Positions 34,634 to 43,620 of a stretch of DNA of 64,000 nucleotides are shown piece by piece (position 1 is the stretch's first letter; each line of letters starts with the position of its first letter). The stretch spans positions 3,410,001-3,474,000 of the forward strand of contig NZ_CP101456.1 in NCBI RefSeq assembly GCF_024362485.1, read 5' to 3'. Under the pieces are notes generated by a model that was given only the letters and a program-made list of their open reading frames with translations, was not told where the DNA came from and searched no databases. The DNA is from Natronobeatus ordinarius (GTDB lineage: Archaea > Halobacteriota > Halobacteria > Halobacteriales > Natrialbaceae). The position numbers and the translations under genes were made by a program.

Positions 34634-35977
34634 TCAGACGAGGCTCGCGCCGTCGAACTCACCGCGGCTGAACTCGACGTCCATCAGCTCGAGGATCGTC
34701 GGTGCGATGTCTAACAGGTCGGCGTCGCCGATCGACGCGTCCGGGTCGTCGACGAACAGCGCCGTGTCGTCGAAGCTGTGCATGCCGTTTCGCGGGCCGG
34801 TGTCGAACACCTCGCTGTCCGCCTTGAAGCCGGATTTGAGGTCGAAGCCCTTCGCCGGGATGGCCACGAGGTCGGGAGCGATCTCGTCGTGGTCGCCGCG
34901 GAAGGCGTCTTCCTTCTCGACCACGCGCTCGACGACCGGTTTCCCGTTCGGTCCCTCGAGTTCCTCGAGCATTCCCTTCAACTCCTCGCGGACGTCGTCG
35001 TACTCCTCTTCTGTGACCGAGCCCCGGGGCTCGCGGCCCTCGAGGTTGAGGTAGAACCGGCCGGGGATGAACGAGTACGCGCGCGTCTCGTCGGCGATGT
35101 CGCCGAGTTCCTGGGGCTCGTCGGTCTGGAACGAGAGCCAGCCCTCCTCGCGGAGCCACTCGTTGCAGTGGACCTCGTAGTCGAGGCTCGTGAAGCCGTG
35201 ATCGGAGGCGACGATCAGCGTCACGTCGTCGGGCAGCGAGTCGCGGATGCGGCCAATGTAGTCGTCGAGCTTCCGGTAAAAGTCGAGGAACTCCTCTCTG
35301 TACTCGCCGTCGCGCTCGTAATCCTCGAAGAGGAAGTGGTTGACTCGGTCGGTGGTCATGAAGACGCCGAAAAAGAGGTCCCAGTCGTCCTCGGCGAGGT
35401 AGTGGCTGAATGCCTCGAAGCGGGCGTCGAGCGTCGCGTGGGCGTCCTCGATGAAGTCGGCCTTGTCCTCCTCGTGTCCCAGCTTTGGATCGACGTCGAT
35501 TCGGTAGTCGATCGACTCGAGATACTCGCGGACGTCGTCGGGGTAGGCGGCCCGTTCGAGGCCGGGGGAGAGAAAGCCCGAGACCATCCGCGTGACGTTG
35601 CGCTGGGGCGGGAATGTGACGGGGACGTTCAGCACGGTCGCTCGTCGTCCCTCGTCGGTGACGCGGTCCCAGACGCGGGTGGCCTGAACCTCGTTACCCA
35701 TCGGGACGTAGGTGTCGTAGGTGCCGACTTCGCGGTCCTGGAAGCCGTAGACGCCCGTTTCTCCCGGATTCATCCCCGTCGTCAGCGCAGGCCAGCAGGC
35801 GCTCGACTCCGGCGGAACGATGCTCGAGATCTCGCCGGCTACACCCTCCTCTGCGAGCGCGGCGAATGCAGGAAACTCCTCACGGTGCTCGGTGAGGAGA
35901 CTGTACGGCACGCCGTCGATCCCGATGAATGCGACGCGGGGGTGTCCATTGCCCCGGAGTCGGTCGAAGAGACCCAT
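34634..35977 (-). CDS. Alkaline-phosphatase-superfamily phosphodiesterase/nucleotide pyrophosphatase
   Basis: 447 residues from ATG 35977. Metal-binding pattern of type I phosphodiesterases: 'FIGIDGVPYSLL' (Asp21), 'SSACWPALTTGMNPG' (the nucleophile region), 'TTDRVNHFLF' (Asp, His), 'VASDHGF' (Asp-His) and 'GMHSFDDTALF' (His). It probably hydrolyses a phosphodiester or phosphate ester, or transfers a sugar-linked phosphate; substrate unknown. No signal peptide. Flanked by a short gene of unknown function. Confidence 0.85.
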   Translation of the reverse strand: MGLFDRLRGNGHPRVAFIGIDGVPYSLLTEHREEFPAFAALAEEGVAGEISSIVPPESSACWPALTTGMNPGETGVYGFQDREVGTYDTYVPMGNEVQATRVWDRVTDEGRRATVLNVPVTFPPQRNVTRMVSGFLSPGLERAAYPDDVREYLESIDYRIDVDPKLGHEEDKADFIEDAHATLDARFEAFSHYLAEDDWDLFFGVFMTTDRVNHFLFEDYERDGEYREEFLDFYRKLDDYIGRIRDSLPDDVTLIVASDHGFTSLDYEVHCNEWLREEGWLSFQTDEPQELGDIADETRAYSFIPGRFYLNLEGREPRGSVTEEEYDDVREELKGMLEELEGPNGKPVVERVVEKEDAFRGDHDEIAPDLVAIPAKGFDLKSGFKADSEVFDTGPRNGMHSFDDTALFVDDPDASIGDADLLDIAPTILELMDVEFSRGEFDGASLV

Positions 35978-36121
35978 GGAGGCCCGTAGTCCGACCGCGT
36001 ACAAGAAGGTTCGTCTCGAGACACTGTTTTCGAGAACGTCGACGTCGCCAGCGGCCGCCTCACCCGTCGGCGCGGACTCCTGAGGCTCGAAGACGACCGT
36101 CGGGGGGCGTACCGGGCGGAC

Positions 36122-36256
36122 TCAGTCCCGACGGTTGCCCGGTGCGTCGGGATCGAAGTTCGCCGGAACGACGGTGGGGTGGGCCATGCCGATCCCGGAG
36201 TCGGACGAATCGGTCGACGACTTCGGGTTCCGCACGGGGTGGTTCTTGGTTGCCAT
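36122..36256 (-). CDS. Conserved-looking 44-residue protein
   Basis: 44 residues from ATG 36256 ('MATKNHPVRNPKSS' start). No membrane segment, low complexity in the middle (Ser/Asp), ending 'DPDAPGNRRD'. On the minus strand a TATA-like 'TTTTATG' lies about 30 bases upstream, supporting a real short gene. A longer frame to 36304 is possible. Function unknown. Confidence 0.45.
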   Translation of the reverse strand: MATKNHPVRNPKSSTDSSDSGIGMAHPTVVPANFDPDAPGNRRD

Positions 36257-36451
36257 CACAGGCAGAGCTAGGGACGCACGGCCCATAAAATTACTCATGC
36301 TCATAACTCATCGTCCGTGGGACGTGCATAACTCGAGTGAATCGGTGGCCGTGCCGTCGTGCGGTCGGCGATGTCCGTCCGGTCGCAGTGAGACGGTCGA
36401 CGCGAGTATCCACTCACGGTCGGACCGACGACGCGAAAAACGGTGTGCGAC

Positions 36452-36985
36452 TTAGCCGAAGTGCTCTTCGTAGAGCTCCTGGGCGTGCTCGATGGCGTCG
36501 TAGGCCGCCTGTCGGTCCTCCCAGCCGAGCGTCTCGACTTCCTTGCCGGCCTCGAGGTTCTTGTAGGTCGCGAAGAACTCGTCGATCTCGTCGCGGGTCT
36601 GCTGGGGGATGTCCTCGAGGTCCTCGATGTGGTCGTATCGGGGATCCTCGACGGGAACGGCGATCACCTTGTCGTCCTGCTCGCCGTCGTCGTCCATCTT
36701 CATGAGCGCGACCGGCCGGGCCTCGATGACGCAGCCGGGGAACGTCTGGTCTTCGACGAGCACGAGGACGTCGAAGGGGTCCTCGTCGTCGTAGTAGCTC
36801 TGTGGGATGAAGCCGTAGTCAGAGGGGTAGTGGACGTTCGAGTGGAGCACGCGGTCGAGCATCACGCCCGGGATGTCCTTGTCGTACTCGTACTTGTTGC
36901 GCTCGCCTTTCAAACACTCGACGACCGCGTAGATCTCTTCCGGTGCGTTCGGTCCCGTCTCGAGGTCTTCCCAAAGGTTCACCAT
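36452..36985 (-). CDS. ppa: Inorganic pyrophosphatase (soluble, family I)
   Basis: 177 residues. Signature 'DDEDPFDVLVL' (metal-binding Asp residues), 'KYEYDKD' and 'YPSDYGFIPQ' are diagnostic of family I soluble PPase, which hydrolyses PPi and drives biosynthesis. Full length. Own transcription unit between a short gene and the PadR gene. Confidence 0.97.
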   Translation of the reverse strand: MVNLWEDLETGPNAPEEIYAVVECLKGERNKYEYDKDIPGVMLDRVLHSNVHYPSDYGFIPQSYYDDEDPFDVLVLVEDQTFPGCVIEARPVALMKMDDDGEQDDKVIAVPVEDPRYDHIEDLEDIPQQTRDEIDEFFATYKNLEAGKEVETLGWEDRQAAYDAIEHAQELYEEHFG

Positions 36986-37167
36986 GCAGGTGAGAGTCAG
37001 CGGTGGATCAAAAAGTACTTTCGTAATCGTCCGACAGTGGAAGGTAACGGCAGCCCTGAACAGCGTCGACCGGGCCGACCGACTTCGCCGCCGGCCGATC
37101 CGTTCGGGGTTTGCCGCCGGGTCGAGTCTCGATCCTACCAGTACGACAAGACGAATAGTTGGTAAGT

Positions 37168-37175
37168 CTTAAATA
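37168..37175 (+). promoter_or_regulatory. TATA box of the PadR gene
   Basis: 'CTTAAATA' 23-30 bases before ATG 37198. Confidence 0.6.
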
Positions 37176-37197
37176 GTCTGGTGACATTTACCCACCC

Positions 37198-37557
37198 ATG
37201 TCAGAGGCACAATCAATCACCGGCAGTGAGGGCATCGCACGGGAACTGACGGCGTTCCAGAACAACATCCTCGTCATCCTCGCCAAAGAGCCAATGTACG
37301 GACTGGCGATCAAGCGCGAACTCGAGGACTACTACGGGACCGAGGTCAACCACGGGCGCCTCTACCCGAACTTAGACGAGCTCGTCGACCTGGGGCTGGT
37401 CGAAAAGAGCGAACTCGACAAGCGGACCAACCAGTACTCCCTGACCGACGGCGGCTACGAGGCCGTCCTCGACGGCGTCGAGTGGACCTTCTCGAAGGTC
37501 GTCACGGGCGACGACCGCGCCGAGGAGCTCAAGGCACTCGTCGACGAGAGCTACTGA
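37198..37557 (+). CDS. PadR family transcriptional regulator
   Basis: 119 residues. PadR winged helix: 'NILVILAKEPMYGLAIKREL', 'HGRLYPNLDELVDLGLVEKS' and 'NQYSLTDGGYEAV'. Single-domain regulators of this kind often repress a neighbouring gene. Its end overlaps the convergent DUF7108 gene by seven bases. Confidence 0.9.
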   Translation: MSEAQSITGSEGIARELTAFQNNILVILAKEPMYGLAIKRELEDYYGTEVNHGRLYPNLDELVDLGLVEKSELDKRTNQYSLTDGGYEAVLDGVEWTFSKVVTGDDRAEELKALVDESY

Positions 37558-38162
37558 ACGTCCTCGACCGAGAATTCGGGCACCTCTCGGTCGACCGTCT
37601 TGAACAGGAGCTCGATCGACTCCTCGATCACCGCTCGCTGTTCGTCTGACGGCCACGCATTTCTCACGAAGTACTCGGAGAGAAACTCCGCCAGCTCGTC
37701 CTGACTCACGGAGTCGATCGGGCGCGCGTAATGATTCCCCATGAAGTCCGCGAGCGCCTCGACGTTGTCGCCGTGGACGTCGCCGTGTTCGCTTCGCACC
37801 GCCGTGACGAGTTCCCGATTCTGGGCGTCGAGTGTCGCCCAGTCGTCCGGATCGCCGGCGCCCTCGAGTGGAATCTCGACCGCCCGCGAGAGATCCTCGA
37901 TTCGATCGGTTCGAACCACACCATCGGTGTTGAGCCACGCGTCGGGGTGGAGCACGAGGGTATCGTTCCCGCCGGCCTCGCGAACGCGGGCCGTAAACTC
38001 GTGATCGGCGAGCAGTTGCTCCCGTCGCTCCCGGTAGGCCGCTTGCTCACCGTCGTCGACGGCGTTTCTCGCCAGCCGCGTCAGTCGCTCCGCTTCGTCG
38101 ATCGTCTCCTCCGGAAGGTCGCCCCCGTCGGGGTCGGATGGTTCCTCGTGGACGTCACTCAT
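37551..38162 (-). CDS. DUF7108-like protein, rnhA operon
   Basis: 203 residues, acidic and soluble. Resembles the haloarchaeal protein often annotated 'rnhA operon protein' (DUF7108). Helical N-terminus ('EERLTRLARNAV' type), then 'NDTLVLHPDAWLNTDGVVR' and a helical C-terminal half. Starts 65 bases downstream of the rnhA stop on the same strand, consistent with co-transcription. Function unknown. Confidence 0.75.
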   Translation of the reverse strand: MSDVHEEPSDPDGGDLPEETIDEAERLTRLARNAVDDGEQAAYRERREQLLADHEFTARVREAGGNDTLVLHPDAWLNTDGVVRTDRIEDLSRAVEIPLEGAGDPDDWATLDAQNRELVTAVRSEHGDVHGDNVEALADFMGNHYARPIDSVSQDELAEFLSEYFVRNAWPSDEQRAVIEESIELLFKTVDREVPEFSVEDVQ

Positions 38163-38227
38163 AGCTGTTAGCCGTCCTACGAACGGTCACCGTTTTTGGC
38201 TGTCGGTTCACACCGACAGTTGCAGTC

Positions 38228-38821
38228 TCAGTTCCCGTCCATCGCCTCGTTCGCCAGCGCGTCCGCGCGCTCGTTCACTTCGCGGGGGACGTGCTCGAGC
38301 GTCCACGTCTCGAACGACGAGAGGAGTTCGAGGGCGGTCACACGCTTTTCGCGGAGTTCGGGGTTGTTCGTGTCGTACTCGCCGCGGACCTGTTTGACGA
38401 TCAGTTCGGAGTCACCCCGGACGTGGACCTCGTCGTAGCCGTAGTCGCGGGCGGCCTCGAGTGCGGTGATCAGTGCCTCGTACTCGGCCTGGTTGTTCGT
38501 CGCGCGGCCGATTCGGTCGCTTCCTTCGGCGACGATGCCGTTGCCCGTGACGATCACCCAGCCGATGCCGGCCGGGCCGGGGTTGCCGCGCGCGCCGCCG
38601 TCGAAGTAGACGTGTGCGCGCCCGCCACCCTCGCGGAGGTGCGCTTCGATGTCACGGGGGGTCTCACCCTGGATCACCACCTTGTCGTCGTAGGCGACAG
38701 CCGTCGCGTCGCCGTGTGCTGCGCGCCAGCGCTCGTGGTCGGTGTTGCCCGGCTCGACCGCTACACCTGCGTTCTCGAGTCGTTCGCGGGCGTCGTCGAC
38801 GTCACACTCGATGACCGGCAT
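38228..38821 (-). CDS. rnhA: Ribonuclease HI
   Basis: 197 residues from ATG 38821. Cleaves RNA in RNA-DNA hybrids. Catalytic set visible: Asp74 in 'YFDGGARGNPG', Glu113 in 'NNQAEYEAL', Asp137 in 'RGDSELIV', Asp187 in 'NERADALANEA'. The first ~68 residues are an N-terminal extension seen in haloarchaeal RNase HI. Divergent from the tfb gene. Confidence 0.95.
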   Translation of the reverse strand: MPVIECDVDDARERLENAGVAVEPGNTDHERWRAAHGDATAVAYDDKVVIQGETPRDIEAHLREGGGRAHVYFDGGARGNPGPAGIGWVIVTGNGIVAEGSDRIGRATNNQAEYEALITALEAARDYGYDEVHVRGDSELIVKQVRGEYDTNNPELREKRVTALELLSSFETWTLEHVPREVNERADALANEAMDGN

Positions 38822-38947
38822 CCGTCGAACTCGACGGGAGGGTCGGGGTAAAACCTTTCTGGTTCCGATTCGAAATCGAGAGGGTGAAGGGCCCCAGACG
38901 CCAGTTTTTGCCCGAATTGCTTTCCCGGTGCAAAATCCTTCCCGAGG

Positions 38948-38956
38948 GTTTATATA
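38948..38956 (+). promoter_or_regulatory. TATA box of tfb
   Basis: 'GTTTATATA' 28-36 bases before ATG 38984, one of the strongest promoters by eye in the window. Confidence 0.65.
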
Positions 38957-38983
38957 CTTTGATGCTACTACTATAAAAGTGCG

Positions 38984-39946
38984 ATGACACGGTCCACCCG
39001 CCAGCGGGAGCGAGCGCGCGAGATGGACGAGGCCGAGGATCAAGAGGGGGTACGTGCCTGCCCTGAATGTGAATCCGAGAACCTCGTTAAGGACTCCGAC
39101 CGGGGTGAGCTCATCTGTGAAGACTGTGGGCTCGTCGTGGAGGAAGAAAAAATCGACCCCGGCCCGGAATGGCGGGCGTTCAACCACCAGGAACGGCAGG
39201 AGAAGTCCCGCGTCGGTGCACCGACGACCCAGACGATGCACGACAAGGGGCTGACGACGACGATCGACTGGAAGGACAAAGACGCCTACGGCCGCTCGAT
39301 CTCCTCGAAAAAGCGCAGTCAGATGCACCGGCTGCGAAAGTGGCAAGAACGCATCCGTACCAAAGACGCCGGCGAGCGTAACCTGCAGTTCGCACTGTCG
39401 GAAATCGACCGGATGGCCTCCGCACTCGGCGTGCCGCGATCGGTCCGTGAGGTCGCGTCGGTGATCTACCGACGAGCGCTCAAAGAGGACCTCATTCGGG
39501 GGCGATCGATCGAGGGCGTCGCCACGTCGGCGCTGTACGCCGCCTGCCGGAAGGAGGGAATCCCGCGAAGCTTAGAGGAAATCTCCGAAGTCTCGCGCGT
39601 CGAACGCAAAGAGATCGGTCGAACGTATCGGTACATCTCACAGGAACTGGGCCTCGAGATGCGACCCGTCGACCCGAAAAAGTACGTCCCGCGCTTCTGT
39701 TCTGAACTCGAACTCTCCGAGGAAGTCCAGACGAAAGCCAACGAGATCATCGAGAAGACCGCCGAGGAAGGGTTGCTGTCGGGCAAGTCGCCGACCGGCT
39801 ACGCCGCCGCCGCGATCTACGCCGCCTCGCTGCTCTGTAACGAGAAGAAGACCCAGCGTGAGGTCGCCGACGTCGCCCAGGTGACGGAAGTGACGATCCG
39901 GAACCGGTATCAAGAACAGATCGAAGCGATGGGCATCCACGGGTAA
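38984..39946 (+). CDS. tfb: Transcription initiation factor IIB
   Basis: 320 residues. N-terminal zinc ribbon with Cys26/Cys29 ('CPEC') and Cys45/Cys48 ('CEDC'), B-finger region, then two cyclin-like repeats ('[20 protein letters not shown]' and '[20 protein letters not shown]'). It bridges TBP-DNA and RNA polymerase. Haloarchaea carry several TFB paralogues; which one this is cannot be told here. Confidence 0.97.
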   Translation: MTRSTRQRERAREMDEAEDQEGVRACPECESENLVKDSDRGELICEDCGLVVEEEKIDPGPEWRAFNHQERQEKSRVGAPTTQTMHDKGLTTTIDWKDKDAYGRSISSKKRSQMHRLRKWQERIRTKDAGERNLQFALSEIDRMASALGVPRSVREVASVIYRRALKEDLIRGRSIEGVATSALYAACRKEGIPRSLEEISEVSRVERKEIGRTYRYISQELGLEMRPVDPKKYVPRFCSELELSEEVQTKANEIIEKTAEEGLLSGKSPTGYAAAAIYAASLLCNEKKTQREVADVAQVTEVTIRNRYQEQIEAMGIHG

Positions 39947-40110
39947 GCGGATACCCGTTTTCGAACGCCAGCGGCCACTCGAGCGACCGCTCCCCCACGC
40001 TCGAGCGCCCGCCGCGTTGCGCCACGGCTCGTTCGAGCGCTCGCCGGCACCTCGCGACAGCCCACGAAAAGAGACGCGTCGAACCCGCCGAGCGTGCGTC
40101 GGAGCGCCGA

Positions 40111-40419
40111 TCAGTGACGGCCGTACAGCGAATACATGATCGCCAGCAGGCCAGCGAGGCGGCTGAGGTTCTCGACGAAGACCGTCACCACGCGATCCGT
40201 GCCAGCGAGGCTGGTGAGCGTGACGTTGAACAGGAACGGAAACAGCGTCAGCAACAGCAACCCAACGGCGAGATAGAGCATCGACCGGCTATCGTTTCGC
40301 CGGTAGCCGCGGTAGGCCTGGTAGGCGATCAGTGTCCCGATGAGCGCGACCAGAAAGAGACTCGCCACGGTCATGAGTTCGAACATCGTCGCCTCGTCGA
40401 GTCGAACGACGTCCGTCAT
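40111..40419 (-). CDS. Three-span membrane protein (DUF7521-like)
   Basis: 102 residues from ATG 40419. Three hydrophobic helices ('LMTVASLFLVALIGTLIAY', 'MLYLAVGLLLLTLFPFLF' and a C-terminal one). Resembles haloarchaeal DUF7521 proteins, which are typically paired with a winged-helix gene, as here with ATGA overlap. Possibly a membrane sensor partner. Function unknown. Confidence 0.75.
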   Translation of the reverse strand: MTDVVRLDEATMFELMTVASLFLVALIGTLIAYQAYRGYRRNDSRSMLYLAVGLLLLTLFPFLFNVTLTSLAGTDRVVTVFVENLSRLAGLLAIMYSLYGRH

Positions 40420-40763
40420 CGCATCCCCTCCCACATTCGGGTGAACTTGTCTGCGACGTCCTCGTCCCGGTAGGAGACGTCCACGGAGAACGAACCCTCC
40501 TCGAGTGAGAGCTCGAACGTGTCGAGACGCGCCTCGTAGACGCTGTAGTGGTTGCCGTCCGATGCGATCTCGGTTCGTTCTGTGACGAGGCCACACTCCT
40601 CGAGGCGCTCGAGTCGACGGTAGATCGTCGGCAAGGAGGCGTCACAGCGGTCGCTCAGTGTGCTGGCTGACATGGGTTCGACGCTGGTTTCGGTGAGGAT
40701 CGATCGTGCGTACTCGTCGTCGAGAAGGGCGAGCAACTCCGACAGGGTAGACTCCTCACTCAC
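40416..40763 (-). CDS. ArsR-like winged-helix regulator
   Basis: 115 residues from GTG 40763. 'LLALLDDEYARSILTETS', 'STLSDRCDASLPTIYRRLERL' and 'GLVTERTEIASDGNHYSVY' form a winged helix. The stop overlaps the downstream membrane gene start by four bases, a common haloarchaeal regulator/membrane-protein pair. Target unknown. Confidence 0.85.
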   Translation of the reverse strand: MSEESTLSELLALLDDEYARSILTETSVEPMSASTLSDRCDASLPTIYRRLERLEECGLVTERTEIASDGNHYSVYEARLDTFELSLEEGSFSVDVSYRDEDVADKFTRMWEGMR

Positions 40764-41099
40764 TGACGTTCGGTCGTTGTCCGATCGATATGAAAAAGTG
40801 TCCGATTTTTCTGAGCGAGAGAATCCGCGACCCCGTTGACGTCGGTCACCCGTCGATGAACACGTGGTGACGGACGGTGATCACGTGCTACCCGCCATCG
40901 TCGACGCCTGCCAGCCCCCACCCATCGCTCGAACGCGCTCATCGGCCGTTCGATCCCGAGCGTTCCAGCGACGTCGACCGATTCCTGCCGGTCATCGGTG
41001 CCGTCACCGCTTTTCGACCGCCGACTGCACGTGGCGTTGGCCGACGTTTTTCTCAGACCCGTGGGTGTTTTCTGATCGAGAAAATACGATTCGGGATAT

Positions 41100-41273
41100 A
41101 TGGTGTTCACGGAAGAATGGACACTCGAGGTCCGACGATCAGACCCGGATCGTCGGCCTCTGCCTCTGACAATCGATACGATCGAACGTCGCCATCCCGG
41201 GCCGGAACCGGCCCGGTGTCCCCACCGGCGGCACTTTTGCGAGGAGTTCGATCCCGCTGCCGTTGCCCGCTGA
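41100..41273 (+). CDS. Possible 57-residue protein
   Basis: ATG 41100 to TGA 41273. The product starts 'MVFTEEWTLEVRRSDPDRRP' and contains 'CPHRRHFC'. Third-codon GC is only about 60-65 percent, lower than real genes here, and no well-placed TATA box is seen. Listed as a candidate only. Confidence 0.22.
   Translation: MVFTEEWTLEVRRSDPDRRPLPLTIDTIERRHPGPEPARCPHRRHFCEEFDPAAVAR
41197..41216. repeat. GC-rich near-perfect palindrome
   Basis: CCGGGCCGG, AA, CCGGCCCGG: nine-base arms around two bases. Lies in the gap between the winged-helix and DUF4399 genes. Could be a terminator-like hairpin or a protein-binding site; no T-run follows. Confidence 0.5.
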
Positions 41274-41364
41274 CGTCGCCCCGGCTCTCCTGCGACTGCG
41301 GCGTTCGACGCCCATGTCTACCCGTTCGACACCCGAATCGATCTCCGCCGAGCGTGTCGTCCGA

Positions 41365-41904
41365 TCACTCCTCAACGACCGTGATCGAACTCTCGTCGGT
41401 CATGTCGTATGCGACGTGGGCGTCGTCGCTCGCCTGGCACACCAGGTCGTACTCGCCGGGCTCGAGTTCGAGTTCGTCCTCGAGTTCGCCGTCGCCGTAG
41501 TGGATGTACCCCTCCTCGAAGGGGATCGGTTCCCTCGGCTCGACGGGCGCTTCGTCGATCAGCAGGTGCAGGTGTCCGGCGCCCTGCTGGGGGGCGTCGC
41601 CCTCCGGCCGAACCTCGAAATCTTCGGCTTCCAGCTCGATCTCGACCGGGCTCGTGACCTCCTCACCGTCCTCCGGTTCGACGAACGCCACCTCCCCGTC
41701 GGGATCTTCGTAGTCGACGTCCTCGGGGAGGTCGTCTTCGTCCTCCTCGTCCGCCCCGGCGCCGGCGTCCTCCGCCTCTTCGTCGGGACCTGTTCCCCAG
41801 ATCGGATCGCCCCCTTCGTCGGCGTCGGTACAGCCCGCAACCGCGGCCAGGCCGACCGCAGCGCTCGAGGCGAGCAGTCGTCTGCGCGTCGTTCGTGAGT
41901 TCAT
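41365..41904 (-). CDS. DUF4399 lipoprotein
   Basis: 179 residues from ATG 41904. 'TTRRRLLASSAAVGLAAVAG' with lipobox 'VAGC' predicts a Tat lipoprotein. An acidic linker (about 28-65) precedes a beta-sandwich ending in a DUF4399-type pattern: 'GAGHLHLLIDEAP', 'PFEEGYIHYGDGE', 'LELEPGEYDLVC'. The His-rich loop could bind metal. Function unknown. Confidence 0.82.
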   Translation of the reverse strand: MNSRTTRRRLLASSAAVGLAAVAGCTDADEGGDPIWGTGPDEEAEDAGAGADEEDEDDLPEDVDYEDPDGEVAFVEPEDGEEVTSPVEIELEAEDFEVRPEGDAPQQGAGHLHLLIDEAPVEPREPIPFEEGYIHYGDGELEDELELEPGEYDLVCQASDDAHVAYDMTDESSITVVEE

Positions 41905-42036
41905 CGTCGCTCCTAGCCTCGCACGGCCGAAAAGGGCGGAGCAGTGATTGGCAGGCCGGGAGCCTCGCCGCGACGACTGGGATCGGGCCGATCGCCAACT
42001 CAACATTCAAACCCGGGCCGCGCGTATCCCCGGTGA

Positions 42037-43338
42037 ATGCGCCTCGACGACTACATCGAGGATCTAGAGCCCGACGAAGAGGCCGAACGTCGGCGCCTCG
42101 CGAGAGCAAAGTCCTACGCGATCACAGATCACCTCGAGCGGTTCGAACGAGAGTTCGAGCAGGCGCTGAGCGGCGACACTCTCGTGGGTTCGACCGCGCC
42201 GTCGATCTTCGTCGGCCGCTCGAGTTATCCCGACGTCCCCGTGGGCGTGCTCTCGCCGGTCGGCGACGAGGCGCGGGCGGAGGAGTACGTCACCGACGGA
42301 CGCTGGTACCGCCAGGGCTACGACATCGAGGACGTGCTCCAGCGCCGAACCGGGCTCCTGAACTCGAGCAAGCGCGCCGACGTCACCTCGCCGTCGATCG
42401 CCAGCCGACTGGCGCCCTCGGTGGCGGACGTCTGGGATGGGTTCGTCGGCGTCCAGCGCGAAGTGGCGATCGCCGATCGACCGGTCGACCTCGAGATCGG
42501 CCTCGACGGAACGCCCGACCTCGGCCTCGAGGCGGGGACGGACGTGGCGACCCCGCGTGGGCCGCGGGCAACCGCCCGCGGTGCCGAGCTTCGGGAGAAC
42601 CCCCACGTTCCCCGGCCGGTGCAGAAGACGCTCGAGGACGACGACTGGAAGGCCCAGGGGGCGATGACGTTCCTCTATCGCCGGGGGTTCGACGTCTACG
42701 AGATCGACTCGATCCTTTCGGCGGGCGCGCTCGGGCAAGCCGAGAGCCGACGGCTGGTGCCCACCCGGTGGTCGATCACCGCCGTCGACGACGCGATCGG
42801 TCAGTACCTCCGCGGTCGGATCAAGAACGCCCCGAGCGTCGACGAGGTGCAGGTGTGGGCGAACGAGTACGTGGGCAACCGCTACTGGGTGGTCCTCGCC
42901 CCAGGCAGCTGGGAGTTCGAACTCGTCGAGATGAAAGCCCCAGGCAGCATCTGGAACCCCGACCCGCACGACGACGTCTGGATGGCGAGCGCGTCGGAGG
43001 GCTACGAGGGGCGCTCGAGTTACGTCGAGGAGACCGCCGGAGCCTACTACGCCGCGCGGCTGGGCGTCCTCGAGCACCTCGAGTCGATCGGCCGGCAGGC
43101 GAAGTGTCTCGTTCTCCGGGAGGTGAGCGACGACTACTGGGCACCCGTGGGCGTCTGGCAGGTCAGAGAGAGCGTCCGGAACGCCTTCGATGGAGAGTAC
43201 GGCGAGGCCGAGACGTTCCACGGAGCGGTCGCCGCCGTCACAGCGCAGTTGCCCGTCTCCCACGACCGCCTCCGGCGAAAGTCCGAACTCGCCGCCGGCG
43301 TGCAGTCGAGTCTCGACGCCTTCTCGCGGTCCACCTGA
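42037..43338 (+). CDS. nreA: DNA repair protein NreA
   Basis: 433 residues. Archaeal Nre family protein involved in DNA repair, partner of the sliding clamp. Family sections recognised: 'SIFVGRSSYPDVPVG', 'NSSKRADVTSPSI', 'YRRGFDVYEIDSILS', 'LAPGSWEFELVEMKAPGSIW' and 'ASASEGYEGRSSY'. The C-terminus 'QSSLDAFS' is a PCNA-interacting (PIP-like) motif. No N-terminal Cys-rich zinc finger is visible, so this may be the finger-less variant. Its last codons are duplicated just downstream. Confidence 0.9.
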   Translation: MRLDDYIEDLEPDEEAERRRLARAKSYAITDHLERFEREFEQALSGDTLVGSTAPSIFVGRSSYPDVPVGVLSPVGDEARAEEYVTDGRWYRQGYDIEDVLQRRTGLLNSSKRADVTSPSIASRLAPSVADVWDGFVGVQREVAIADRPVDLEIGLDGTPDLGLEAGTDVATPRGPRATARGAELRENPHVPRPVQKTLEDDDWKAQGAMTFLYRRGFDVYEIDSILSAGALGQAESRRLVPTRWSITAVDDAIGQYLRGRIKNAPSVDEVQVWANEYVGNRYWVVLAPGSWEFELVEMKAPGSIWNPDPHDDVWMASASEGYEGRSSYVEETAGAYYAARLGVLEHLESIGRQAKCLVLREVSDDYWAPVGVWQVRESVRNAFDGEYGEAETFHGAVAAVTAQLPVSHDRLRRKSELAAGVQSSLDAFSRST

Positions 43339-43381
43339 CCGTCCGTCAGATCCCGACGCCTTCTCGCGGTCCACCTGACCG
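43314..43381. repeat. Tandem duplication of the nreA 3' end
   Basis: A 28-base segment at 43314-43341 recurs exactly at 43354-43381, a 40-base period; a degenerate third start follows near 43390. The first copy includes the last codons and stop of nreA, the second lies in the intergenic gap. Recent slippage or duplication. Confidence 0.8.
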
Positions 43382-43452
43382 CCCGCCGGGTCCCGACGCA
43401 ATTCGTCGATCGGACCAGAACGGACAGGCCACTGCAGGTCGAATCGATCCAC

Positions 43453-43620
43453 GTGCGCCTGTCTAGTCTCGGTATCGTCGTCAGCCTGCCCGGTGGTTCA
43501 GAGCTGTCGCTGCTCCCGCTGATGCTCGTCTTCTACGTCGCCATCCCGCTGGCCCTGCTCTACCTCGTCGCGCGACGCGGCGACGACGACGGCGACTCCG
43601 CGACCGTCGAGCGGGAGTGA
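43453..43620 (+). CDS. Small single-span membrane protein
   Basis: 55 residues from GTG 43453. 'LPGGSELSLLPLMLVFYVAI' then a hydrophobic run and a basic/acidic tail. Its TGA overlaps a GTG that could start the next gene (GTGA). Related in form to the next protein ('LPGGPELLILLFIFVLVF'). Function unknown. Confidence 0.65.
   Translation: MRLSSLGIVVSLPGGSELSLLPLMLVFYVAIPLALLYLVARRGDDDGDSATVERE

Larger units (their letters stand above)
40764..41364. other. 600-base gap with no confident gene
   Basis: Contains AT-rich pieces near 40790-40820 and 41045-41100, a 20-base palindrome (41197-41216), and a possible 57-codon frame (41100-41273) listed separately with low confidence. No tRNA or other RNA gene was recognised. 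Confidence 0.6.

Noticed and set aside
41197-41216. GC palindrome considered as an insertion-sequence end
   Set aside because: No matching inverted end, transposase or target duplication was found nearby.
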